Shown in pieces: positions 1-12,446 of a stretch of 64,000 nt of DNA (positions within the stretch are counted from its first letter, which is position 1; each line of letters opens with the position of its first letter). Source of the DNA: Ianthella basta (lineage: Eukaryota; Porifera; Demospongiae; Verongiida; Ianthellidae). The notes under the pieces are model-generated. The model did no database searches and was not told where the DNA came from. It saw only the letters and a list, made by a program, of their open reading frames with translations. The position numbers were made by a program, and so were the translations under genes. The stretch lies in NCBI GenBank assembly GCA_964019415.1, contig OZ025887.1, forward strand, positions 6,463,732-6,527,731. The letters run 5' to 3'.

Positions 1-34
1 CATTGACTGAAACGGTCCATTGGAAAGTGACCAG

Positions 35-498
35 CTAGCGCTGGTGTTCTGGTGTTCCATTGGTGTGAACAACCGGTTCCTCCTTGTCATTGGTTGCTAG
101 GCGACTAAGCTTTGCAGCGAGGCAGCTACTAAAGCGCCCGATATAGGCAGGGCTGATGGCGGACATGAGGGCAAACACAGTCTCAAACACCTGGCCCACA
201 ACTCCGTCCTCGCCCCCCACCACCTGCAGGGGCAGGCACAGCACCAAACACTAGCGTACTCCAATGCAGAGCAAGCACTCCGTAGTGCACAGACTTTATT
301 GCGTAACAGCTCTACCTGAAAACCGGTCCTGTCCAGTTGCACAGTGTAATCCCGCCCCTCCAGGGTCGTCAGTTCCACAAAAGCACACTCACTTGTAGAT
401 GGGCGATCCTCATGTCGTCTCCACTTCTTCAAAGCGAAAGAAACCTCTTCCATCTGTCGCTGTGCCTCCTCCTCAAAATCTAATACCTCGGTCGCCAT
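35..498 (-). CDS. GSKIP: GSK3B-interacting protein (GSKIP) homologue, 2 exons
   Basis: GSKIP binds GSK3-beta, and in vertebrates also PKA, and acts as a small cytosolic scaffold. Two exons on the minus strand give 123 aa: exon 1 498-316 ends CAG|GTAGAG and exon 2 223-35 starts after CCTGCAG, both phase 0. Exon 1 holds the N-terminal half of the DUF727/GSKIP fold (acidic FEEEAQRQMEEV helix, then two strands). Exon 2 carries the family signature VFETVFALMSAISPAYIGRF, aligned from memory to the human YETVYSLLDTLSPAYREAF block, followed by the C-terminal helix of the GSK3-binding type. Length is close to the human protein (about 139 aa). The start codon lies only 42 bp from the TRMT5 start. Family assignment is strong; binding of GSK3 is inferred. 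Confidence 0.85.
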
Positions 499-540
499 AT
501 TAGTTTGCTGGGCTGAGGGATTTCCCCGTTGCTGCCTCCC
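499..540. promoter_or_regulatory. 42-bp bidirectional spacer GSKIP/TRMT5
   Basis: Only 42 bp separate the divergent start codons of GSKIP (498, minus) and TRMT5 (541, plus). Transcription start sites must therefore overlap or lie inside each other's first exons. No TATA box is visible. The role as a shared promoter is inferred from geometry. Confidence 0.5.
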
Positions 541-3500
541 ATGTCTCGGTCATTGTCGGCGATGGCTGCGGCCGTCGACCATTTTCTGCCTCCTGAGGCT
601 GTGAGGGGAATGAAGGTTCTGCTCAGAGAACGTTTCACGCGCCACGTGGTCGTGCCTGCGCTGATAATGCCGCCAAAGAAGTGCTCTAACTGCATTCAGC
701 GTTTCCAGTCAGTGTTATTAAAACAGACCGGCGTCAAGCGCCTATTGGGCGTCTCAGAGGGCGGGGAGGTGCGTGGGCGTACATCTTGCTAATCCTGACA
801 TGTTGGGCCGTTAGCGCAAGACACAATTGATGTATGACAACTTGCTGTGTGCCACCTGAGATAGCCTGGCCCTCCACCATCGCATGCAACGTATCTCCTG
901 TGCTGAGGATTATAGGAAGGATGGACGCCCTCAGCCAAGCTGTCAGTATTTAGCTGTGTGCTGGTGTAAGACTGCGCTGTTCTCTGTTAAGGCTTGAGGC
1001 GTGACGCACACACTATTTTGAAGTTGGCTTTGCTACCCCTAGCAGAGCCCCGGCTAGCTCAAGTAATCATCGCCCGTACTGCGTACAGGCAACCACTGAA
1101 CAGAGCATGCTGGCTATAAGTGCTTTGAGGCCACTGTTGGGATGTGTGATGTGAGGGGCAGTGGATGCAGTGAATGGTGTATTACAACAAACTCACCATA
1201 TATTGGTGATTTGTAGAGCAGTGTCATAGGATCAGACCATTGTGCCAATAGGACAGGGCACTCACATGTTGTTATCTGCCCCGCCCCCTTTACCACCCCT
1301 GCCCCTTGCCCCGCCCTCTTCTCCACCCCCTGCCCCTTGCCCTGCTCCCTGAAGGAGAAGAAGCTGCTACTACTCAAACCACACTGCACTTCACAGGAGA
1401 CTGGTGGAGGAGATAGAGAGAAGGAAGACGGGAGAGAGGGAGAGGAGGAGGGTGTGTTCAGTGCCGAGGACTTCCAGTGGTTGTCAGAGCATGGCGTGGT
1501 CCGCACATCCCATCAGCTGCAGCTGAGTTACTCCAACTGGGGTGTGGGGGCGGTGCTGCGTGCAGTGCTGCCCTCCCATGTGGGTGAGGTGCCCTCAGCA
1601 TTTGAGACAGTCGGACACATTGCTCACCTCAACCTACGAGAGGAGCACCTGGAATACAAGCATCTGATTGGTGGGTTAGGTCATGTGATGTGAAATAAGG
1701 GTGGGAGGTGCAGTGAAGTAAGGGTGGGAGGTGCGGTGAAGTAAGGGTGGGAGGTGCTGTGTGGTGTTGGGCATCCTATCACAGATGTGGCTGCTGTGGT
1801 TAGGGTGGGGAGGGTATCCATGGTGATTGAAGCAGCCCAACTGGGTTCCTAGCCAGAGTGGCTCTGCCAAGAGTACACATTGCCCAAGTACTTCCTGTGT
1901 GTGGTATATGTAGTGACATGTGACGTGTGGTGACATGAGACATGTAGTGACATGTGACGTGTGGTGACATGAGACATGTAGTGACATATGACGTGTGGTG
2001 CTGCAATGTTATGAGTGAACAAAGCTTACTGCACCTCAGATGACAGGCAATCATGGGTGTGTGTGTGTTTATTGACCAATAACGAACAGGGGTCCGTGCT
2101 ACAACTTACTTGTGACGACACAGCTACTATTAACTTTGCAGAGGAGACTGTCCATAGCACCCCCCCCCCCCAGGGGCTGGTACCTGACCAGCTCACTACA
2201 TGCCGTCCACTTCCTGGAAGTGAAACTGAATAGTGCACTTATTAATTGATTTGTATTGCAGGAATTCTGTGCATCTGTGCACTTCTGGGGCTCAGGATGT
2301 GCGGGCATGCCTGCCTCTGCTTACCTCACCTCTGGTCCTCCCCTCCAGGCCAAGTCCTACTGGACAAGCAACCCCACATTCGCACTGTGGTGAACAAGAC
2401 TGGCTCCATCAGCACGCAGTTCCGAGTCTTCAACATGGAGCTGTTAGCTGGGGAGGACAACACGGTGGCCACCGTGAAGGAGAATGGATGCTCCTTCACT
2501 TTTGACTTTGCCAAGGTCTACTGGAACTCAAGGCTCCACACAGAGCATGAGCGATTGGTCCATCAGCTGCTGTCAGGGCAGGTGGTGGTGGACATGTTTG
2601 CTGGTGTTGGTCCGTTTGCCCTCCCTGCTGCCAAGAAGGGCTGTTTGGTGCTGGCCAATGACTTGAACCCTGAGTCCCACCGCTGCCTGTTGCAGAATGC
2701 ACACAACAACCGTGTGGACATTCGTGCCTTCAACATGGATGCGAGAGGGTTCGTCAAAGTAGCATTCTCACTTCTAGTGGAGGAGAGTCTCTGCAACGAC
2801 AATGCTTTGCCACTGGCCAAAGGTAGTCATGTGATCATGAACCTCCCTGGCAGTGGGGTGGAGTTCCTGGGGTCGTTGAGGGGCGTGGTGGCTGCCCTGC
2901 CCCCTCCCCTAAGGGCCACAGTCCCTCTTCCCCAGGTGCACTGCTATGCCTTCACCAAATCAGATGGACCTGAGGAGGACGTGCGGCTGCGTGTGGAGAC
3001 GGGACTGGGTACGCCCCTCCCTCCAGCTACACTCACTGTCACACGTGTGCGAGATGTGGCGCCCAACAAACTCATGATGAGGGCAACCTTTGAATTGCCA
3101 CATGATGTGGCCTATGCAGACACTAGTACCAAAGACTCCAGCACTGTGGGCACCAATGAAGACACTGCAGGCACCAATGAAGACACTGTGGGCACCAATG
3201 AAGACACTGTGGGCACCAATGAAGACACTGGGGGCACCAATGAAGACACTGTGGGCACCAATGAAGACACTGTGGGCACCAGTGAAGGCACTGGGGGCAC
3301 CAATGAAGACACTGTGGGCACCAGTGAAGACACTGTGGGCACCAATGAAGACACTGTGGGCACCAGTGAAGACACTGTGGGCACCAATGAAGACACTGCA
3401 GACACCAGTGCTACAGGTGGGGGCCACATCATCACTCAGTGTACTGTGCTATTGTTTGCTGCAGTCTCATGCCATCAACACATCATTTGGTGCGTGTGTC

Positions 3501-3599
3501 ATGCTCATTTGTTGTGCAGATGCAATTCATTTTCGGAAGAGAAGTTCAGCTCATTTAAACCCAATGCTGGGAGCCAAAAAGACAGACACTGGAGACTGA
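541..3599 (+). CDS. TRMT5: tRNA (guanine-37-N1)-methyltransferase TRM5/TRMT5, 4 exons
   Basis: Methylates N1 of G37 next to the anticodon using S-adenosylmethionine; active in mitochondria and nucleus/cytosol in other eukaryotes. Exons 541-768, 1355-1670, 2349-3416 and 3520-3599 join in frame (563 aa). Matching blocks: N-terminal RGMKVLLRERF; GHIAHLNLREEHLEYKHLIG, split by intron 2; the SAM-binding stretch VVDMFAGVGPFALPAAKKG with ANDLNPESHRCLLQNA; the Trm5 motif VIMNLPGSG; VHCYAFTKSD; and VAPNKLMM. After the catalytic domain comes a non-family tail of about 13 seven-residue repeats (VGTNEDT). If the last intron (3417-3519) is retained, the frame instead ends at 3613; the spliced form gives a lysine/arginine-rich C-terminus. 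Start ATG 541 is the first ATG of this frame; upstream is GSKIP. Confidence 0.92.
3139..3405 (+). repeat. Coding 21-bp minisatellite in TRMT5
   Basis: About 13 tandem copies of a 21-bp unit encode the heptapeptide VGTNEDT with A/V, N/S, D/G and V/G variants. The period is a multiple of three, so copy changes keep frame. It sits after the conserved methyltransferase domain, giving an acidic, Thr-rich, probably disordered tail. Confidence 0.9.
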
Positions 3600-3737
3600 T
3601 ACAAAAGGATTAAAAAGCAAAAGAACCAGTGCAAAAGTGACCTGCTTTATATCCTGCAGTTAAAAATGTTTCATAAAACAAAAAAATGATAAAATGAACT
3701 GTTTGTGATAAAATGTAGCTGGTGGCCTGAGTGCCCC

Positions 3738-4679
3738 TCAGCAGGAAAGTGATGAGCACACACTGAAGTCACTGCAGTTGCTGGGGTTGGGGGAACCATA
3801 GGATACTGGGAGGGTGGGAGGGGTCATGGCGGAGGGGGGGAGTGGCTGTGAGAGTGAGGTGGATAGCGCAGGGTCATAGCCAGGGTAGCCACTGAGGGGG
3901 TTTCCGCTGAGGGACATGGATCCATAGGTGGTGGGTGGGGATTGGGCGCCAGGCACACAGTGCAGGGGGGAGAGGGGAGGCAGCATGGAGTAGCCACCAG
4001 CCGCAGAGAAGCTCTGGTCAAAGTCCAGGAAGGAGCCTCCCAGGCAGTCCTGTTTGGTAGGGGTGGGGGTGGAGTATGGGGGCGGGGGCGGGATGCCGGC
4101 TGCGGAGCTCACTGCGGTGGGAGGGAACATCCCAGGGTAGCTGGGGAGGGCTGGTACGGAACGAAAGGATGGGTCGCCGAACACAGGTGAGTAGCCACCG
4201 TATGGGCCGTAAAACAGTCGCGCCCTGTCGATGGTCCTCCTTGGCTTCTTTCGCAGCTTACCACTGGCGCCAGCGATGTACAGCTCGTCGCTGGTCGGGT
4301 CCAGGGTCCAGTAGTTCCCCTTGCCAGGGTCGTTGTAGGGCCGGGGAATCTTGACGAAGCACTTGTTGAGGGAGAGATTGTGCCGGATGGAATTCTGCCA
4401 ACCATTGTTGTTGTCCCGGTAGAATGGGAAGTTGGTTGTGATGTAGTCATAGATCTGGCTCAGCGTGAGCATTTTGCGCGGGCTCTGTCGAATGGCCATC
4501 ATGATGAGTGCGCTGTAGGAGTACGGCGGTTTGCCCGTCTCTGAGGCCTTCTTGTCCTTTCCCTGCTGTGTCTCTTCCTCTGGGGGGGACGACGGCGGTG
4601 GAGAAGAGGAAGCTGAGGAGGGGGAAGCGTTGTGGAGCGGATCCTGGTTGACGCTGTCTGCGATCATCACCATATTCAT
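3738..4679 (-). CDS. Forkhead transcription factor, FoxG-like, single exon
   Basis: Uninterrupted frame of 313 aa. The forkhead DNA-binding domain spans about residues 49-146: it opens with [18 protein letters not shown], carries the recognition helix [16 protein letters not shown], and wing 2 reads [12 protein letters not shown] then SGKLRKKPR. The stretch KVP/[14 protein letters not shown] followed by LDP-SD and GKLR is most like FoxG (BF-1), with changes such as ELYIAG for the usual DVFIGG. The N-terminus is acidic/Ser-Pro rich; the C-terminus is Pro/Ser/Gly/Tyr rich and presumably disordered. I do not see the YWPMSPF motif of vertebrate FOXG1. Lack of introns is usual for this subgroup. 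It lies 139 bp from the TRMT5 end (convergent). Confidence that it is a Fox gene is near complete; the FoxG class is likely but needs a tree. Confidence 0.88.
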   Translation of the reverse strand: MNMVMIADSVNQDPLHNASPSSASSSPPPSSPPEEETQQGKDKKASETGKPPYSYSALIMMAIRQSPRKMLTLSQIYDYITTNFPFYRDNNNGWQNSIRHNLSLNKCFVKIPRPYNDPGKGNYWTLDPTSDELYIAGASGKLRKKPRRTIDRARLFYGPYGGYSPVFGDPSFRSVPALPSYPGMFPPTAVSSAAGIPPPPPYSTPTPTKQDCLGGSFLDFDQSFSAAGGYSMLPPLSPLHCVPGAQSPPTTYGSMSLSGNPLSGYPGYDPALSTSLSQPLPPSAMTPPTLPVSYGSPNPSNCSDFSVCSSLSC

Positions 4680-4756
4680 TTCTCGGGCGGCAGCAACGGC
4701 AGGGAGTGGCTGTGAAGCTAAACGTAAACTTGCTCTCCGGTGCTCCAGCGCCGTCC

Positions 4757-4762
4757 TTTATA
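4757..4762 (-). promoter_or_regulatory. TATA box of the FoxG-like gene
   Basis: Minus-strand TATAAA (context GATATAAAGGA) lies 78 bp upstream of the FoxG-like ATG, which would place transcription start about 50 bp before the ATG. A TATA element suits a regulated developmental gene; no comparable box is seen at the divergent housekeeping promoters here. Confidence 0.5.
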
Positions 4763-4986
4763 TCATCACCCTGACCCCAAATCCTTAGAAATCCAAGTCC
4801 GAAATGCGAACTAGTGCAATGAAGTCGCGATTGAATAGATTTGCTGCCGATGAAGCCTTGGCCATGCAGGCACGCCCAGCTAATTTTAGAAGTTTAGGAA
4901 GTCGTCGGACTACGGCTTCACCTCCGAAAGCGGACCATGCCAGACAAGTCATATATTGTTGATGTTCTTTGATGTGTGCTGCAGGT

Positions 4987-4987
<1 letters not shown>

Positions 4988-5032
<45 letters not shown>
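4988..5032. repeat. (TG)n microsatellite
   Basis: About 22 TG dinucleotides. It lies between the FoxG-like promoter and the 3' end of RALGAPA; the rest of 4790-5290 shows no gene. Confidence 0.95.
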
Positions 5033-5036
<4 letters not shown>

Positions 5037-5293
5037 ACAGCGCATGTGTCAATGATGAGTGGCAGCCACACATGTGCAGCGCAGTAGGAGTGGGGGCGGG
5101 CGGCCATGTTGGTTGGCAGTGGCGCGGGGAAGCACAGTGCTATTGTGTCTCCACCAAGGATGACTTGTGGGCAGGGCCAGGCTCTGTGTCCATGGTAGGG
5201 GGAGGGGCTGCAAGAGACAGAGTCACACATCTCACTCACAGCATCACCAAAGGGAGTGGTGTGTGGAATGGAAGTGAGTGGTGGTGTGTGTGT

Positions 5294-5469
<176 letters not shown>

Positions 5470-5476
5470 CCCTCAC

Positions 5477-8400
5477 AGCTGGCAGTGGTCCCACTGTATG
5501 TGTTGGCCCTGCGACGATGGTACTCAGGTGGAGGGGAAGGGAGGGGCTGTTCCCGATTGTTGGAAGGTGTTGGGGATGTGGGTGTGGCATTACCATGCCT
5601 AGTGGTGGGTGGGGCTGAGAGGTGTGGACTGAGAGGCCGGCGACCGATGGCAGTGTGCACCACACGCACACAGAACTCCTCAAAGGTAGTGGGGCGCTTG
5701 GAGTTCTTGGAGAGGTCGGCCAAGTCACGCTGACGCTCAAGGTACCTGCAGAGTAGTCAAGCAGTGAATTCTTGCCCTCCGTCTGCCTGTCTCTGTGTTG
5801 GTCAGGTATGTGTTTGATAACACATCCTGTTCATGTGTATGCCAATGCACTCAGTTCCCCATTTGGCAGCTAGCTGCCTGAAGCCAACTGACCTTCCCTT
5901 AAAATTGAGTCCTTTCTGCTTCCTCATTCGTAGGGAGGCGTTGACGGCTGTGGCTCTCACCTGTTGGGCGAGGTTGGCAAAGGGAACCACTGCTCCATCG
6001 TACAGCGGGCCAAAGGGTCCCACCTGCACACAGACACATCAACAACCAGTGCAGGACATCACATCACAGTCACACCCCACCAGCACACATCACAATAGCA
6101 CACCCCCCACCAGCACACATCACAATAGCACACCCCCACCAGCACACATCACAATAGCACACACCCACCAGCACTCCCCACCAGCACACATCACAATAAC
6201 ACATCCCCCACCAGCACACATCACAACAACACACCCCACCAGCACACATCACAATAACACACACCCCACCAGCACACATCACAATAACATACCCCCCACC
6301 AGCACACATCACAATAGCACACATCACAATAACACACACCCCACCAGCACACATCACAATAACATACCCCCCACCAGCACACATCACAATAACACACACC
6401 CCACCAGCACACATCACAATAACACACATCCCACTAGCACACATCACAATAGCACACACCCCACCAGCACACATCACAATAACACCCCCCACCAGCACAC
6501 ATCACAATAGCACACACCCCACCAGCACACATCACAATAGCACACACCCCACCAGCACACATCACAATAACACACCCCACCAGCACACACCCACCAGCAC
6601 ACCCACCAGCACACACCCCACCAGCACACACCCACCAGCACACCCCACCAGCACACACCCACCAGCACACACCCCACCAGCACCCACCCACCAGCACACA
6701 CCCACCAGCACACACCCACCAGCACACACCCACCAGCACACCCACCAGCACACACCCCACCAGCACACACCCACCAGCACACACCCACCAGCACACACCT
6801 ACCAGCACACATCACAATAGCACACACCCACCAGCACACACCCACCAGCACACACCTACCAGCACACATCACAATAGCACACACCCACCAGCACACACAT
6901 CACTTGGCCTATGTACCTTAGGTTTGCTGATGATGTGCACTCTGCACAGTCCAGATGGTTGTGGGTACAGGACAATGAGGACGTCGGCAAACTGTGTCTT
7001 GAAGATGGACTTGCGGTAGTCACGAGAGTGCTCACTCCACACCACATGCACCTCATCGTTGCCAAGATGACGGATCTGGGGGGGGGGGGGGGGATGGGGG
7101 AGGGCTCGTACAGTGGTTGCCCAGAGTCCGGTACAATGACATCAGTAGTAGTTCAGTTCACTCCTTTAGTTGCTGGGTCAGTTCCTGCCTCCTGCCGGCT
7201 AAGGGCTTCCTGCACTGGCATGGCTCCAGAGGCTGAAGTCAGAGCACTCCCACCTCACACAGACCAACAGTTACAATCTGTTCTCACACACAGTCACTTA
7301 GAGAGCAGAATCAATTTAACATCATATAAACAGGTTGTGCATCAACCCCCACTCCACAACCCCACCTCACCCCATTCCCATTTCTCTCCCCTCCCAACCC
7401 ACCACACCTTCTGCTCCACAGGGACCTGCATGCGAGTGCTGACATGAAAGAGGATCTCCTCACTGGAGCTGGCAAAGTAGGGGACAGTCATGTCTTGTGC
7501 AAAGGCACGTGTCAGCCCTCCAAGGTAGCCAGGATGGGAGCCCAGCTGCACCTGTGTGTGTGGGGGGGGGGGGGGGGGGGGGCACTCACATGGATACACA
7601 CAAACACACACCACTTTACATCAGATCAAGCCCGTGTGTGCATGGTGTGAAGGGTTTGCAGCCAACCTCCCATCCCAGTCCAGAGACAAACTGCTCAAAG
7701 GCCAGGCTACTCTGAGCGTTGGAGAGGATGGAGTGGAGGTCCTCTTGTCCTGGGGCCACGTACAACACGGCCATTTTGTAAATCTGTCGGCTAAATGATG
7801 GGGTGTGAGGGGAGGGGAGAGGGAGGGGCAGGAGGGAGGGGGAGGGGAGAGGGAGGGGCAGGAGGGAGGGGGAGGGGAGAGGGAGGGGGAGGTGATGGCA
7901 GAGCAGCCACAGTGGCCATGAACTCCATTCTTGCACAGTTTGTTTTGGGCAGAACACACACACCGTCAATTAGTGTGTTGGCTGGCTAGTTCACCTGCCA
8001 AACAGAGTCCCAATGGCACAAACAAACATTGCCATTCCCTTAGCATAAAGAGCTCCAGGAATGTACACACACCACACGCACTGCTACGGCTGCACACCTC
8101 TGGGAATTGGGACTGTCCAAACGCTTGATCTCCCGTGTCAGCTGCTGACCTCGTTGCAGGAGGTCCACCTCCACCCTGCAGTGGGGGCACACAGTGGCAC
8201 TGAGTGTGGCGGGGCTGGCTCACTCCAGTCCACTCACCTCTTCTGAAGGTCCAGCCAACCAAAGTGGGAGAGGAACTGTCGACAGGTGCTGAAGGGGAGG
8301 GGTTTGGGGCATGTCCTCTGCTCCTCCACAGGCAAGCTGCACATGACGACATCATTTGATCACACACACACACAAGTACCCTCCATACAGTACACCTCCC

Positions 8401-11400
8401 CATACACACACCATACAGTACACCTCCCCATACACACACCATACAGTACACCTCCCCATACACACACCATACAGTACACCTCCCCATACACACACCATAC
8501 AGTACACCTCCCCATACACACACCACACAGTACACCTCCCCATACACACACCACACAGTACACCTCCCCATACACACACCATACAGTACACCTCCCCATA
8601 CACACACCACACAGTACACCTCCCCATACACACACCATACAGTACACCTCCCCATACACACACCACACAGTACACCTCCCCATACACACACCACACAGTA
8701 CACCTCCCCATACACACACCATACAGTACACCTCCCCATACACACACCATACAGTACACCTCCCCATACACACATCACACAGTACACCTCCCCATACACA
8801 CACCATACAGTACACCTCCCCATACACACACCACACAGTACACCTCCCCATACACACACCATACAGTCCCATTGCTAATGTGCTGACTCCAGTGCTCCAT
8901 CTCGCACTGTTCCTGCTCCTCCAACAGTTCACTGAACAGCCTCTCCTCTGCCTCCCGTGCTCCAGTAGGACAGGGGGCAGGGACATTGAGCAGTTGCCCG
9001 GGAAACAGTAAGCACTCGGGACTGGTGTCACTGAGGTACAGCAGGAGCTGAGGGGGGCGGAGCAGGGTAAGCCACACCCACTGAAGGGTTTTCCCCATCA
9101 CCGAGGTGGTAGTATTGGCCCACCTCATCTAGTATGTCTCCTTCAGGTGCAGATGTCCATGAGGGGGGCTGGTCCCTGGCACCACACCCCCACTCCAGTG
9201 GACCATACTCAGGAGGAAACACCTCCTGGTAGCTATCCCAAGACACACCTCTTTCCCGAGTGCCATCTTGGGGGTGTGGAATGGTTTCTATGGTAACAGA
9301 GAGGTGGGCCACAATGAGGTGTGAGGTCACCATCAAACGAGATCATCATTCATTGTGTGGCTTCCATTTCAGTAGGCTCAATGTGAGCTGGTGGGTGGGG
9401 CCCACAGCATGGAGAGGGAGGGGCAGACGAGTTCAAAGGCCTGCCATTCAGCTCAGCCATATGGCGTCTGGGCTCTCCCAGCATGTCTTCACATGTGTCA
9501 ACACGTCATAGCATGTGCCAACATGTGTGGTGTGCGCACTCTCACACAGTCAGGATGAGGGGGACTTGCCTTGTGAGGGAGTGGGTGGGGACTTGCCTTG
9601 TGGGGGAGTGGGTGTGGCTGTGATGGCAGTGAGGGGGAGGGCCTGCCAGCAGGCCTTGCCTGTGAGGGTGCGGATGACAGCTTGTACTCTGTGTTGACCC
9701 ACGTCGAACCCAGGTGGGGAGTCACACTGTGCATACAGGGTAGGGTGAGGGGAAGGAGGGGTGGGGAGGGGAGGGGAAGGAGGGGAGGGGAGAGGAGGGG
9801 AGGGAGGGGAGGGAGGGGAGGGAGGGGAGGGGAAGGAGGGGAGGGGAGAGGAGGGGAGGGAGGGGAGGGAGGGGAGGGAGGGGAGAGGATATTGACGGAT
9901 AAATGGCAATGAAGCTACTTCAGTGCTACATAATTGAGTGTCAGTTTGGCCAAAAGCCCCCTCCTGCCATTCACTGCCCAGCCTGCCGGCCTGGGTATGC
10001 AAGATGGTATTGAAGCATCAAAAGTTTAATCAAGATATGGTCAGCAGATTGAAGTGAAGGAAGGCTGCCCCAACCTGGAAGGAGCCTCATGCCTCAGCCG
10101 TGGGGTCTCTGAGGGAGGCCAGCCAAGGGTACCAGCCAGCCATGCAGTACAGCCACATAACTATATAGCAGGGGGCGTGACCACATGACTAACAGGGGGC
10201 GTGACCACATGACTAACAGGGGGGGTGACCACATGACTAACAGGGGGTGTGACCACATGACTAACGGGGTGTGACCACATGACTCACAGGGGGTGTGACT
10301 ACATGACTCACAGGGGGTGTGACCACATGACTAACAGGGGGTGTGACCACATGACTAACAGGGGGCGTGGCCACATGACTCACAGGGGGTGTGACCACCT
10401 CATCCAAGCTGATACTGGTGGAGTCATTCAGCATGAAGAACTGGAGAAGAGGGAGAGTGGTGGTTAGGTTTGTGGGTGGGGGAAGAGTGTGTGGGAGATT
10501 AGTGCTTGGGATAGAGGGTGCACGTGGAGGGTAGGAGGGGTGTGGGTGCTGAGAGAGTATGGGATAGTGGCGAAGAGAATCAGTTGCTGCAGTTGCCATG
10601 ACAACTGTTACCTGTAGTCGGGGTGAATTGAGAATTGGATCAGATATCTCATCGCCATGGTGACTGAAGCTGTAGTGCTCCATTGCGGATGAGGTGAGTT
10701 GGGCAGGACCGGAGAGGAACGGGAAGTGGTCCAGGAATGTGACCAGATGTGCTGCAACCTGCAGTCATGGACCACACCCACTTGTAAGCACCCAACCACC
10801 ACCTCACCACCTCACCACCTCACCCCATAGCACACCCTCACTTCACAGCACATCCTCACAGCACACACCCCTCACAGCACACACTACACTCACACATACC
10901 ATCATCTCAGTGAGACAGACAATCAATCACACCTCAGTCTAACAGCATGGCACAGACATACTGGGTGCTAATTGGCATACAGCACACAGTGGCTTCCCCA
11001 GACAGACTGTTGCCTACCATGAATCCTTCCAATGGCATACATGGAATCTCCACTGCATGCAGGTGAGGTGATAGTAACACATATCTCCACGCAAAATATT
11101 AATTAGCACCCCACACCTAATGGATAATTAAAGACTATTTGAATATTTTTGTTGCCCCACCCGGCAAATCTGATTCACTGACATGGCTTCAATGGGTCCC
11201 ACACACCCGATGGGGTCACCTCCTTTGAGTGGGCCAGGAGGGAGGCCTATGTCCCTTGAGTGGGCAGGAGGGAGGCCTATGTCCCTTGAGTGGGACAGGA
11301 GGGAGGCCTATGTCCCTTGAGTGGGACAGGAGGGAGGCCTATGTCCCTTGAGTGGGACAGGAGGGAGGCCTATGTCCCTTGAGTGGGCCAGGAGGGAGGC

Positions 11401-12330
11401 CTATGTCCCTTGAGTGGGCCAGGAGGGAGGCCTATGTCCCTTGACACTTACACCATGCATCATTGCACTTACTGCATTAGCTGAGGAAGAGCAGTTGTCA
11501 CCACTGTCCACTGCATCAAATGGAACACCTGGAGGTATAGAAGGAAGGGGGAGAGGGAGGGGAGGGATGGGAAGGGGGAGGGAGGGGAGAAATGGGAAGG
11601 GGGAGGAATGGGAAAGGGGAGGGAGGGGAGAGTATGACCCGAACCCCAGTGAATGCGGCACATGTCTGCTTACGACTGGAGCCTCCACTGGAGCTCTGTT
11701 TGTGCCTGTGTGTGGGCCTGACAGGACCCAGTTCCACTTGCACAGTGGAAGTGGGAACTGGGGGGCTGGGAAGGTGACCCAGTGGAGCGATGCAGGCCTC
11801 AAGGGTGCATATGGCATGAGAAAGGATGTTGTTGGAGAGAAGCCATTCCAGGGGTGTGGCCACAGCCCAGTCACGCAGGCACATCACCAGAGTGACCAGG
11901 AGCTGAGGGAACGGCAGGGAATACAGAGCTCAACCGTGACAGCAGATTGAGTAAGGGGCCATAACACGTTGCCCACATTTGATGCCAGAGGAGACTCTCT
12001 GTCTGCCAGGAGATCAATGGCTGCTCTGCACAGTCCCTGCATGTGGTGGAGGGAAGGTTCACTGTCAGCAGTCGGGTGAAGTGAGGGGCGGGGGAGGGGG
12101 GGGCAGGGGCTCACTAGAATGACTGAAGAAGCGAGGGAGGAGTCCACTGCAATCAACTCAGGGGCGAATGCAGACCACATGCTGAGCACATCAATGGCTG
12201 CCATGGCAACAGTTTCATTAGCAAAGGCAGCTGAGGCCACCATGACATTCACAATGCTTGTCAAATGTCTCATCCTCTGCCCCTCCTCCAGTGTGGTAGC
12301 CACAATGGTCCCCAGTTGATACAAGCACAG

Positions 12331-12371
<41 letters not shown>

Positions 12372-12411
12372 TGCAGGAGGTTCATACTGTTCAGGACACC
12401 CACCCACACTG

Positions 12412-12446
<35 letters not shown>

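Noticed and set aside
529-540. Earlier starts for TRMT5, vWA (23122), Claspin (29450) and PDZRN-like (30195)
   Set aside because: These rely on TTG or GTG codons; the first ATGs were chosen.
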